Shown here piece after piece: positions 7,936-13,986 of a stretch of 16,845 bases of DNA. Below the pieces are notes generated by a model that saw only the letters and a list, made by a program, of their open reading frames with translations, was not told the origin of the DNA and did no database searches. A program made the position numbers and the translations under genes. Each line of letters starts with the position of its first letter. Within the stretch, counting starts at the first letter, position 1. Source of the DNA: Nitrospira sp. UBA2083 (lineage in GTDB: Bacteria > Nitrospirota > Nitrospiria > Nitrospirales > Nitrospiraceae); contig DCZN01000036.1 of NCBI GenBank assembly GCA_002331625.1, forward strand, positions 17,860 through 34,704, in the 5' to 3' direction.

Positions 7936-9534
7936 CTAATCCGGTACATACCGAATCAACTCTGGTTCAACGGCTGACACCAGCTGTCCAAGCCGTTGAT
8001 CGACGATCGCTTCCGTATCTCCCGGCTCAACGATCGAGGAGACGCGGATAAGCGCCCCATCGGTTCGTCCCCGCGAAACGGCATCCCACAATAAATAGAA
8101 TTTCACCCAATATTCATTGCTGAGAATCCGATCACGCTGTTTGAACCAGTACCACACCACTTGCTTTTGATGGCTTTTCTGAATTACGGCTCGGTTGATG
8201 TGCAGTGGCCGGTCCATTCGATGACTCGAGGGCACATCCACTCCAGTCATCGAAAGGATTTCCCACCCGCCGCCTGGAAGACAGCTTTGCGGCGAGTGCA
8301 CCGACTGGCCTTTTCGTTGAGACTGGTAATAGGCCGCATAAAACATCGCGGACTGTCCCTTGTCCGAGCGAAAATCGACCAACAGATAGTCATCGAACCG
8401 AAGCGTGTCGATGTATTGTTTTTCTAATGCCATCGCCGTTCCTGCCCACCCACCGATCTGTCTTGGGAAATCGATAAACATGGCCCGTGACGGGGTGATT
8501 TCCTCACGATCCACCATGAGAGTGGACGCAAAGGCAACGGGAACAAGTACCGCCACGCTGCAAAAATAGGCAGCTCCTGGGGAAAGCCTGTTGGAGACTG
8601 GAGCTTGGAGGGAGGAGGGTGTTGCCTCAGACCTCACACCTTGGACCTCCGACATTTTGCTGCGCGCCTCAAACCTCAATCCTCTCGCCTCTAACGCCCC
8701 CTCGCTCGTCGGGCGAATTCGTGCAAGCAACCACATCTCCACCACCAACACACCTAAACTCACCAGAAACAATACTGCTCCTTCAAAGAGATGGGAAAAT
8801 CCCTCTGCGGCCCCCTGGCCAGTCCACTCGACAAGAGCACCGATCATGCCGATGCGGAACCCATTGACGAATATCGAGATCGGAATCGCAGAACTGACGA
8901 GCACAACCCGCTTCCACATCCGGTCTTTGAACAGATACGCACACAACAGCGCCAACGTGGTCAGAGGAAATAAATAACGGATCCCGCTACAAGCTTCGAC
9001 GACTTGCAGTTGGACCGGCCCCAAGTCGATGACGTTTCCTTCCAAGAACGCCGTCACGCCGATCAGCTGCAGGCAACCGACTCCCAATGCGGAGGACCAC
9101 AGTTGAAGCTTGCTGGACAGACCCGCATACAGAAAATTCGGCAACGGGATCGCAGTCAGCAGGTAGCCCAGCGGAAACATGATCTCTTGCGCCGCTCGAA
9201 CACCAATGGCCCCGATTACCAGCCCTACGATCACAATCCACAGGGAAATGTGCTGCATCACATAGAGAGTCGCCAGCTCGCCTACCCCATAGAGCAAGAG
9301 TCCCACCGAGACCAGGGCCAACCCCCACCAGGAGCTTCCAATACCAGCTGCAGAAATCCGGTGTCTGGCCTGCCAGGCTAAAAACAAGGAGACCGCCGGA
9401 ACAAGAATGCCATGGCTATAATCCTCGTTCCCGATCCAACGGTTGAAGAGAAAAACGAGGCTGTCGCGATACAGGAATCCCAATATGGCCGCAGCCACGA
9501 GAACCGTCACACCCACGAGAAGCCTGTGACTCAT
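7936..9534 (-). CDS. xrtD: Exosortase fused to EpsI domain (XrtD-like)
   Basis: Exosortases are multi-spanning cysteine transpeptidases that cleave PEP-CTERM-type tails at the inner membrane. Residues 1-272 form the polytopic domain, with the conserved Cys182 in VEACSGIRYLF, Arg227 in VNGFRIGMIG and His248 in AAEGFSHLFEG, the family's catalytic triad. A polar linker (about 275-318) leads to one more helix (320-340) and a periplasmic EpsI domain (about 341-532) with the typical HSPQSCLPGGGW motif at 413-424. Exosortase-EpsI fusion together with two nearby VPLPA-tailed substrates suggests the VPLPA-specific type XrtD. An XrtA-EpsI fusion cannot be excluded without a model search, so the symbol is tentative. 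An AAGG ribosome site precedes the ATG. The linker is encoded by what looks like a copy of the locus's intergenic repeat. Confidence 0.88.
   Translation of the reverse strand: MSHRLLVGVTVLVAAAILGFLYRDSLVFLFNRWIGNEDYSHGILVPAVSLFLAWQARHRISAAGIGSSWWGLALVSVGLLLYGVGELATLYVMQHISLWIVIVGLVIGAIGVRAAQEIMFPLGYLLTAIPLPNFLYAGLSSKLQLWSSALGVGCLQLIGVTAFLEGNVIDLGPVQLQVVEACSGIRYLFPLTTLALLCAYLFKDRMWKRVVLVSSAIPISIFVNGFRIGMIGALVEWTGQGAAEGFSHLFEGAVLFLVSLGVLVVEMWLLARIRPTSEGALEARGLRFEARSKMSEVQGVRSEATPSSLQAPVSNRLSPGAAYFCSVAVLVPVAFASTLMVDREEITPSRAMFIDFPRQIGGWAGTAMALEKQYIDTLRFDDYLLVDFRSDKGQSAMFYAAYYQSQRKGQSVHSPQSCLPGGGWEILSMTGVDVPSSHRMDRPLHINRAVIQKSHQKQVVWYWFKQRDRILSNEYWVKFYLLWDAVSRGRTDGALIRVSSIVEPGDTEAIVDQRLGQLVSAVEPELIRYVPD
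8590..8703. repeat. Degenerate CCTCAACCT-type repeat inside the exosortase-EpsI linker
   Basis: On the plus strand this stretch reads in repeated CCTC-rich units: CCTCAGACCTCACACC, then CCTCAAACCTCAATCCTC and CCTCTAACGCC. It shares the 10-mer CCTCTAACGC with the intergenic repeat at about 14350, and ACCTCAATC with the one at about 13480. Its start (TTGGAGACTGGAGCTTGGAG) is of the opposite polarity, as in the inverted intergenic copies. It encodes the polar linker of the exosortase fusion (about residues 276-315, rich in E, R, S, A, G) without breaking the frame. Confidence 0.6.
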
Positions 9535-9856
9535 CGACGCCTTGTGTGAACGAAGTGGAAATGGAAAACCGCAGAACGAGCTACGAACACTTTACCGTTG
9601 GGAAAGAGTTGGGCAAACAAACTTCACAGAACCAGCAAAGAAAGACCTCAGGAGTCGTGAAGGCCAAGGTTGAGAATCAGGGTAGAGCAAATCCAATCTT
9701 CACCCAACCTAAACCTCTACCTCAACCTGTTCACTCTTCCTCGCTGCGGTTCCACTGAACAGCTTTCTTGACTATGCGGCAACTACAAAAACAGGCCCAG
9801 GAGAGCACTCCAATTGCTGAGTGTCCTTACCCCGCATCCTTACTGAAAACATCCCA
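9535..9856. other. Gap between the exosortase and first sorted-protein gene, with repeat copy B
   Basis: No convincing gene lies in this 400-bp gap. At 9661-9730 it carries another copy of the degenerate inverted repeat: the left arm contains AAGGTTGAGAATCAGGGTAG, and the right arm AACCTAAACCTCTACCTCAA at about 9706-9725. I found no clear sigma-54 or sigma-70 promoter for the exosortase gene here. A 70-codon plus-strand frame (9546-9758) runs straight through the repeat, has no ribosome site and is taken as spurious. Confidence 0.5.
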
Positions 9857-9902
9857 TCGAAAATGAAAGGGGATGATACCCATGAAACTGGGGCATCACC
9901 CC
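9857..9902 (-). terminator. Rho-independent terminator of the first VPLPA-CTERM gene
   Basis: On the minus strand the stem GGGGTGATGCCC pairs with GGGTATCATCCCC around a loop of about 9 nt, with one bulge and one mismatch. A T-rich run follows (TTTCATTTTC, plus-strand 9868-9859). It lies 33 nt past the stop codon of the gene at 9935-10642, as expected for its terminator. Confidence 0.75.
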
Positions 9903-9934
9903 CCAAACGGCAAGACAAACCGAACTACCCGTGA

Positions 9935-10642
9935 CTACACCTGAGACGATCGGAGGTTGCGCAGCCCCCCCGCCCCAAGACCGATCAGTGCGACAAGGCC
10001 TACGCCAAACAACACAATACCGGCTGGTAATGGCACGGCCGTAAGCGAGGTCAATTGTCCAATAACCGCCCTTCCATCCCCATTCCCATTTCCAAACTGC
10101 AAACGAAAGATATTTCTGGTGATGAACGAGCCCACACTTGGTGCCGGGTCTGGTAAGGCATCGCTGGAGAAAATATTATTTGGCCCACGCAAGTCAATCG
10201 TAAACTCTCTAGGAGTTCCACTTCCGTTTCGTACTGTCGTACCATCGACACCGGCAGATACGCGAAATCGGTCGGCCCCTGCCCCATTGCCGGTGCCATT
10301 CCGAATGGTGACCGTTTGGCCGTCAGCAGAGTTGAACGTCGCATTGTAGCTGCCGATTTGGAGATTATTGATGTTCAGAATGGTATACGTTCCCAGTAAT
10401 CCGCCGGGGGTTCCATCCGCCATATCGACGATCATCGTACCCGTCATTGTAGAGCCCGGGTCTGAAGGGGGGGCCGCATGGAAAAATACGTTCGGTTTCA
10501 AATTATTCCCAACAAAATTCACAGTCCCCGTAAAATTATAGGTAACGGTGGCAGCCATAGCCGGAGCCACAGCAACGCCTCCCAACACCACCAACCCGGC
10601 CATCAATGCGAGACTTCGCGATGTATGTAGAATTCTCTTCAT
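9935..10642 (-). CDS. Secreted protein with VPLPA-type PEP-CTERM sorting signal (paralog 1)
   Basis: This is a probable exosortase substrate. Residues 1-30 are a Sec signal peptide (cleavage after APAMA). The mature part is rich in Gly, Asn, Thr and Ser and contains no Cys, as is common for PEP-CTERM surface proteins. The C-terminal 33 residues hold the tripartite signal: VPLPAG at 203-208, a hydrophobic helix, then a basic end (GLRNLRSSQV). It is clearly paralogous to the protein encoded at 11621-12292. Both share an F-SSDALP/F-GSDALP block, a PSVGSF/PSVSSF block, FRL-FG and the whole tail. Function beyond sorting is unknown; a matrix or surface role is inferred. An AAGGGGGG ribosome site precedes the ATG. 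A sigma-54-like promoter lies upstream and a terminator downstream, so it is probably a single-gene unit. Confidence 0.88.
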   Translation of the reverse strand: MKRILHTSRSLALMAGLVVLGGVAVAPAMAATVTYNFTGTVNFVGNNLKPNVFFHAAPPSDPGSTMTGTMIVDMADGTPGGLLGTYTILNINNLQIGSYNATFNSADGQTVTIRNGTGNGAGADRFRVSAGVDGTTVRNGSGTPREFTIDLRGPNNIFSSDALPDPAPSVGSFITRNIFRLQFGNGNGDGRAVIGQLTSLTAVPLPAGIVLFGVGLVALIGLGAGGLRNLRSSQV

Positions 10643-10690
10643 GCGCCCCCCTTGTGTAAGATCGTCCCTATAGCTTGATATTGATCTCGA

Positions 10691-10705
10691 GCAACAAACT
10701 GGCCC
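10691..10705 (-). promoter_or_regulatory. Candidate sigma-54 (RpoN) promoter of VPLPA-CTERM paralog 1
   Basis: Read on the minus strand, GGGCCAGTTTGTTGC has the -24 GG and the -12 TTGC at the invariant 10-bp spacing of the RpoN consensus (TGGCACGNNNNTTGC). It would give a 5' leader of about 37 nt. PEP-CTERM genes are reported to be RpoN-dependent in other bacteria (PrsK/PrsR systems). The matching element before paralog 2 strengthens the call. Confidence 0.5.
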
Positions 10706-10719
10706 ATGCCGGACAACAG

Positions 10720-10820
10720 ATACCTACGTACTTCAATTCATACGTACCTGACTCATAGGTATATCTATCACCTGGTTGACAGACTTTCAGACCCCTTATG
10801 ACGAACTTCGCATACCTATG
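10720..10820. promoter_or_regulatory. Three copies of ATACCTATG-type motif, possible activator sites
   Basis: ATACCTACG (10720-10728), CATAGGTAT (10754-10762, exact reverse complement of the next copy) and ATACCTATG (10812-10820) lie about 40-130 bp upstream of the candidate sigma-54 promoter start. That is where bacterial enhancer-binding proteins bind. TACGTA palindromes overlap the cluster (10725-10730 and 10741-10746). The region is AT-rich compared with the genes around it. Assignment to a PrsR-type regulator is inference. Confidence 0.4.
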
Positions 10821-11463
10821 TCAAGAATTTTTCATCTACTTAGGATAAAAAAGTAATCATTTTTCGGCCCTAATTACTTGATGATTCATAAAGGCAACTC
10901 TCACGCCAATCTCCGAGCATGCTCATTCCCTTTTTATTCAGTACTATACGAATGAGCCCCTCACGTGGTTGCATGGATCAGCCTTCATGCTTGAGCACAA
11001 AACACCTGCATGATTACGTAAAGTAGTTGTACTGATAACCCTACAGTCCGAAGTCATATCCATTCACACAAATCTGTTTCATGTTTATACAGGAGATCGC
11101 CTTGATTCTGGCAATGGCTGATAGAAATGATCGCCCTCATCCTGATGGATGGCGGCGTCAGCTCGTCTTCTACTCGTGATTCATGGCGGTCAGGACTAGA
11201 CGAATCCCTAGTGGTTCGAGAAGGAATCTATGTTGTGAAATGTGCCTCGATTGCCGTTGTCATGAAGATAGAGGTAGAGCCGTTTGAATTATTTTCCACA
11301 AGATGGCATGAGGCTGAACGGACCTATGCGAAATTCGATGACGCAATGCCGACTTGTTTCACCTGCCTATGCAGGACGCTACAAGATCAAGCCATGGAGG
11401 ATGGCTTAGCGAGAGTGATGAACAAAGGAAGTCGTACCTGAGGTTGACGTAGCTGGCTGACGT
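10821..11463. other. Gap between the two sorted-protein genes, AT-rich, no firm gene
   Basis: About 640 bp without a confident gene. A 104-codon plus-strand frame (11127-11441) has no ribosome site and matches no family I know. It may be the remnant of a decayed gene. The stretch 10821-11100 is AT-rich with no clear hairpin or RNA-gene signature visible by eye. Confidence 0.4.
11127..11441 (+). CDS. Hypothetical protein, doubtful
   Basis: This 104-residue frame is the only open frame of note in the gap between the two sorted-protein genes. The second half reads plausibly as protein (VEPFELFSTRWHEAERTYAK) and has five Cys, three of them clustered as CFTCLC. No Shine-Dalgarno sequence precedes the ATG, the N-terminal third is low in coding character, and no domain is recognised. 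It ends just before a copy of the intergenic repeat. Confidence 0.2.
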   Translation: MIALILMDGGVSSSSTRDSWRSGLDESLVVREGIYVVKCASIAVVMKIEVEPFELFSTRWHEAERTYAKFDDAMPTCFTCLCRTLQDQAMEDGLARVMNKGSRT

Positions 11464-11525
11464 CAAGGTGAAGGTCGAGGGGAAACCTAAATTTGCTGAA
11501 CCTGAGCCTCAACCTCGGCCTTCAT
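11464..11525. repeat. Degenerate inverted repeat, copy C
   Basis: The left arm (11464-11482, AAGGTGAAGGTCGAGGGG) and the right arm (11499-11525, CCTGAGCCTCAACCTCGGCC) are imperfectly complementary around a loop of about 16 nt. It is the same family as the repeats near 6030, 9670 and 12520. It lies upstream of the terminator of VPLPA-CTERM paralog 2 in plus-strand terms, between the two paralogs. Confidence 0.55.
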
Positions 11526-11563
11526 GAGGTTGGAGGTTTTTCAGCATCCCGCAAATGACAGAA

Positions 11564-11596
11564 GGGGCGGGATACCTCGGTGAGGTATCACGCCCC
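11564..11596 (-). terminator. Terminator stem-loop of the second VPLPA-CTERM gene
   Basis: A 15-bp stem with one mismatch (GGGGCGGGATACCTC at 11564-11578 and GAGGTATCACGCCCC at 11582-11596) closes a 3-nt loop, 24 bp past the stop codon of the gene at 11621-12292. The trailing T content on the minus strand is modest (TTCTGTCATTTG). The stem resembles the terminator of paralog 1: both contain GGGG, TGATRCC and GGTATC blocks. Confidence 0.75.
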
Positions 11597-11620
11597 TTTC
11601 CTCGAAAACAATGTTCCTAA

Positions 11621-12292
11621 CTAGGCCTGGGATCCACGCAGATTGCGCAATCCCCCTGCACCCAGCCCGACCAGCGAAATGAGGCCGATGCCGAAGAGCA
11701 CGACTCCCGCCGGCAATGGAACCGCGGTTAACGAGGTGATGACCCCAGAAACTGCTCCCGGCACACCTGTGGGTCCAAATGCCAGTCGAAACTGGTTAAG
11801 GGTTGCAAATGAGGACACACTGGGGACAGGCGTCGGCAACGCATCGCTGCCCCAAAGAGTGCTTGGTCCAAAAAGTCCCATGGTAAAAATCCTGGGGCCC
11901 AAGAAATTCACATTCTCACCATTGATCCGGTCCATGATAGAAAAGAAACCATCCCCAGCAACCGGTATATCAAGGACTATGGTGTTATTTTCAGGAGAAG
12001 GCCCCGCAGTGGCCGTATACCCACCAATTGTTACGGTGAACGCTTGGACACCGTAGATCCCAGTTGAGGCACTGAGAGAATCTTGGTCGAACATGTCGAC
12101 AGTCATGGAGCCGTTCATCGTCATGGTGTTATTGAATCGTGATGACACGAGCGAATCGACTGCCGTCACATTCCCACTGAAATTATAGGTAATCGATCCC
12201 GCCAAGGCTGGCGATGCCGCCAAGCCGCCGCACAGTAGCAGCCCAGTCGGCAGAATGAACCTTTTCCAAGGCAATGACTTAAGCATGAGCAT
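11621..12292 (-). CDS. Secreted protein with VPLPA-type PEP-CTERM sorting signal (paralog 2)
   Basis: This is a probable substrate of the exosortase encoded at 7936-9534. The open frame extends to 12433, but Met codons at 12292 or 12286 give a proper Sec signal peptide (KRFILPTGLLLCGGLA, cleavage after SPALA). They also follow two purine-rich ribosome sites (GGAGGAG and GGAGG). The choice between the two is open, giving 223 or 221 residues. The sorting tail starts with VPLPAG, followed by a hydrophobic stretch and the end GLRNLRGSQA, nearly identical to paralog 1. The mature region is Gly/Ser/Thr/Asn-rich and shares the SDALP and PSVSSF blocks with paralog 1. A sigma-54-like promoter lies 57 nt upstream and a strong stem-loop downstream. 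Confidence 0.87.
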   Translation of the reverse strand: MLMLKSLPWKRFILPTGLLLCGGLAASPALAGSITYNFSGNVTAVDSLVSSRFNNTMTMNGSMTVDMFDQDSLSASTGIYGVQAFTVTIGGYTATAGPSPENNTIVLDIPVAGDGFFSIMDRINGENVNFLGPRIFTMGLFGPSTLWGSDALPTPVPSVSSFATLNQFRLAFGPTGVPGAVSGVITSLTAVPLPAGVVLFGIGLISLVGLGAGGLRNLRGSQA

Positions 12293-12349
12293 ACCTCCAC
12301 TCCTCCTCGAAATGATTGGCTTGTGATATGGATGGATGGGGTAGACTGA

Positions 12350-12364
12350 GCAAATCCTAGACCA
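12350..12364 (-). promoter_or_regulatory. Candidate sigma-54 (RpoN) promoter of VPLPA-CTERM paralog 2
   Basis: Read on the minus strand, TGGTCTAGGATTTGC carries TGG at -24 and TTGC at -12 with exact RpoN spacing. The expected 5' leader is about 46 nt, similar to that of paralog 1. Neither the six bases after TGG nor the flanks add further support. Confidence 0.5.
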
Positions 12365-12424
12365 CTGAGAGAGACTTCTATCCCACTGAAAACTAATGGA
12401 AAACATGGCAATGGCCTGGAACGG

Positions 12425-12462
12425 GACGTTCAATTTTGTCCGACGACGTTCAATTTTGTCCG
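12425..12462. repeat. Perfect 18-bp tandem repeat, 20-bp period
   Basis: GACGTTCAATTTTGTCCG occurs twice, at 12425-12442 and 12445-12462, with 2 bp between. The pair lies about 60-100 bp upstream of the candidate sigma-54 promoter at 12350-12364, and a 20-bp period is close to two helical turns. It could therefore be a double activator site. It could equally be the end of a lost insertion sequence. Confidence 0.6.
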
Positions 12463-12511
12463 TGGCCCATGCTGGACGGCAAGGATTTCCCAGTATTTCG
12501 CGTGGAGGCCA

Positions 12512-12582
12512 CGCAGGCCGAGGTTGAGGCTTAGGTTAAGGTGAATTAAGTTTCCGCTCAACCTTAACCACGATCTCAGCCT
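12512..12582. repeat. Degenerate inverted repeat, copy D
   Basis: The left arm (12514-12542, CAGGCCGAGGTTGAGGCTTA then GGTTAAGG) and the right arm (12557-12582, CTCAACCTTAACCACGATCT then CAGCCTG) form an imperfect hairpin with a loop of about 14 nt. It is one of the best-paired copies in the window. Confidence 0.6.
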
Positions 12583-12840
12583 GTTTGCCTTCCCTCACTG
12601 TGACCTTGATCTGTGAACGTTGCGTCTTGGACTTCGGCGAGCTCCGTCGACCCGCACGATGGAGTGAGCGGGTGAGGAACAAGAGCCTTTTTGAGCATCC
12701 TGAAGTTCTTCTCAATCCTATGGTGCCCATCCCAGGCTCCCATGCTAGAATGCAATTGTACGTACCGAAAGTGAAGCCGTGAATGGTTTCGTACAGAATT
12801 CTCATAGATGGAGGCCATTCGAGTGATTGGAGGACGAGGG
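12583..12840. other. Leader region of the first toxin-antitoxin pair
   Basis: There is no gene here. A small stem (CCCGC/GCGGG, about 12651-12672) sits in a GC-rich stretch. Further on are an 8-bp palindrome GTACGTAC (about 12759-12766) and a possible -10 element TAGAAT (12754-12759 region) without a clear -35. The GTACGTAC palindrome could be an autoregulatory operator for the pair that begins at 12841, but this is weak. Confidence 0.3.
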
Positions 12841-13080
12841 ATGAATTACGAAGAATATATCGTACGAGATGCAACAATCTGCGGGGGAGAACCTGTGGTA
12901 AAAGGCACACGGGTGACCCTGCGCACAATCCTCGCGAGTTTGGCTGAAGGGGCAAGCATCCAAGATATTCTTGATGATTTTCCAACCCTGACGGAGCGCG
13001 CTGTATGCGCCGTCATTGCCTTCGCCGCCTCTTCCGCTGAAGAAGACCTCCCTCTTCCTCGCATCCCCCATATCGCATGA
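12841..13080 (+). CDS. DUF433-family antitoxin
   Basis: A 79-residue protein with the DUF433 signature, a small winged-helix-type DNA-binding fold: ATICGGEPVVKGTRVTLRTI at 11-30, followed by an ASIQDILDDFPTLT helix. DUF433 proteins are commonly the antitoxin partners of PIN-like DUF5615 proteins, and one follows here with an ATGA overlap. An in-frame ATG at 12808 exists, but GGAGG 7 nt before 12841 decides for the later start. The protein probably represses its own promoter and neutralises the partner. Confidence 0.87.
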   Translation: MNYEEYIVRDATICGGEPVVKGTRVTLRTILASLAEGASIQDILDDFPTLTERAVCAVIAFAASSAEEDLPLPRIPHIA

Positions 13081-13448
13081 AGATCAAACTGGATGAGAAC
13101 ATCCCGCACCGGCTGGTTCTACTGCTCACTGAGCTGGGGCACGATACCGACACAGTTCCGGAGGAAGGACTTACAGGAAGATCAGATAATGACATCTGGA
13201 CGGCCGCCCAAACCGCACAACGTTTCCTGATCACCCAGGACTTAGACTTTTCTGACATCCGCCGCTTCGCACCAGGAACACATCATGGACTGTTGTTGGT
13301 TCGACTTCGAGCACCAGGCCGCGACGCGCTCGCCCGGCGAGTTCATGCAGTCTTTCAAACGGAAAACCTTGAACACTGGAAGCGAGCCGTTGTTGTCGTT
13401 ACAGATCATAAACTCCGGGTCCGTCGCCCCAAGGCAGAAGATACATAA
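13077..13448 (+). CDS. DUF5615 PIN-like toxin
   Basis: The 123-residue protein has the PIN-like DUF5615 arrangement of acidic residues: LDENIP at 5-10 (Asp6, Glu7), Asp37/Asp39 in GRSDNDIW and the ITQDLDFSD motif at 52-60. These would bind metal in a VapC-like ribonuclease. It overlaps the antitoxin gene by 4 nt (ATGA), so translation is coupled. RNase activity and target are not shown by sequence. The reading frame is complete. Confidence 0.87.
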   Translation: MKIKLDENIPHRLVLLLTELGHDTDTVPEEGLTGRSDNDIWTAAQTAQRFLITQDLDFSDIRRFAPGTHHGLLLVRLRAPGRDALARRVHAVFQTENLEHWKRAVVVVTDHKLRVRRPKAEDT

Positions 13449-13469
13449 TTAAGAAGTCCCACCACTCCG

Positions 13470-13685
13470 TTTCAACCTCTAACCTCAATCTTCCAACACT
13501 CTTTCCTGCACATCCTCAACCTTAAGTACGCCTCCAACCTCTACCCTCCACCCTCCAACATTCCTCCCCGTCCAACCTCAACCTTCAACCTCCCGCCACC
13601 GACGGCACTGGTGTCTCCAACTTGAAACCTGAAACTCGGAACTTGAAACTCATCACTACCCTCCCGCACCCGCCTCCACCCTTCA
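13470..13685. repeat. Long degenerate CCTCAACCT-type repeat tract, copy E
   Basis: About 215 bp between the two toxin-antitoxin pairs consist of strongly pyrimidine-biased units such as CCTCTAACCTCAATCTTCC, CCTCCAACCTCTACCCTCC and TCCAACCTCAACCTTCAACC. The tract ends in an ACTTGAAAC-type triplet of repeats (about 13619-13650). Unlike copies A-D it shows one polarity only, not an inverted repeat. No gene is visible in it. Confidence 0.65.
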
Positions 13686-13690
13686 ACTAG

Positions 13691-13719
13691 TTGTGTCTTC
13701 TCGACATGTATAGGATAAT
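13691..13719 (+). promoter_or_regulatory. Sigma-70-type promoter of the MazE/MazF pair with palindromic element
   Basis: TTGTGT (13691-13696) and GATAAT (13714-13719) are separated by 17 bp, a good sigma-70 layout, placing transcription start near 13726. Just downstream lies the perfect palindrome ATAGCTAT (13730-13737) with another ATAG half-site at about 13724, a plausible operator for autoregulation by the antitoxin. Confidence 0.5.
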
Positions 13720-13755
13720 GTCCATAGTAATAGCTATAACTTGCGAGGATGCACC

Positions 13756-13986
13756 ATGAAGACGGTACAGATGACTCTGGACGAAGACCTTGTGGATGCA
13801 GTGGACAAGGCAGCCAAGCGCATTGGGACGACGCGATCGGCGTTTACCCGAGAAGCGCTTCGAGTCGCGCTTGGAAAGGTTCAGATCAAAGAAATGGAAA
13901 GAAAGCACCGGGATGGATATAGGCGAAAGCCCGTCGGGAAAGGAGAGTTCAGCGTCTGGGAAGAAGAGCAGGCGTGGGGTGAGTGA
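13756..13986 (+). CDS. MazE-like ribbon-helix-helix antitoxin
   Basis: A 76-residue protein with an N-terminal ribbon-helix-helix DNA-binding segment: VQMTLDEDLVDAVDKAAKRI, then GTTRSAFTREALRVAL at residues 24-39. The acidic, aromatic C-terminal tail (EFSVWEEEQAW) is typical of the toxin-binding end of such antitoxins. GAGG 7 nt before the ATG at 13756 supports this start over a TTG at 13741. It is followed directly by a MazF-family gene. It is expected to repress the operon and block the toxin. Confidence 0.85.
   Translation: MKTVQMTLDEDLVDAVDKAAKRIGTTRSAFTREALRVALGKVQIKEMERKHRDGYRRKPVGKGEFSVWEEEQAWGE

Noticed and set aside
10821..11126. Small RNA or tRNA gene in the AT-rich gap
   Set aside because: No cloverleaf, conserved tRNA box sequence or convincing terminator could be seen.
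12293..12433. N-terminal extension of VPLPA-CTERM paralog 2 to the first ATG of the open frame
   Set aside because: The extension would bury the signal peptide behind 47 residues, covers the candidate promoter, and lacks a ribosome site, whereas 12292/12286 have good ones.
12536..12985. Minus-strand 149-codon frame
   Set aside because: It runs through the intergenic inverted repeat and the start of the DUF433 gene, has no ribosome site, and its composition looks translated from repeat DNA.
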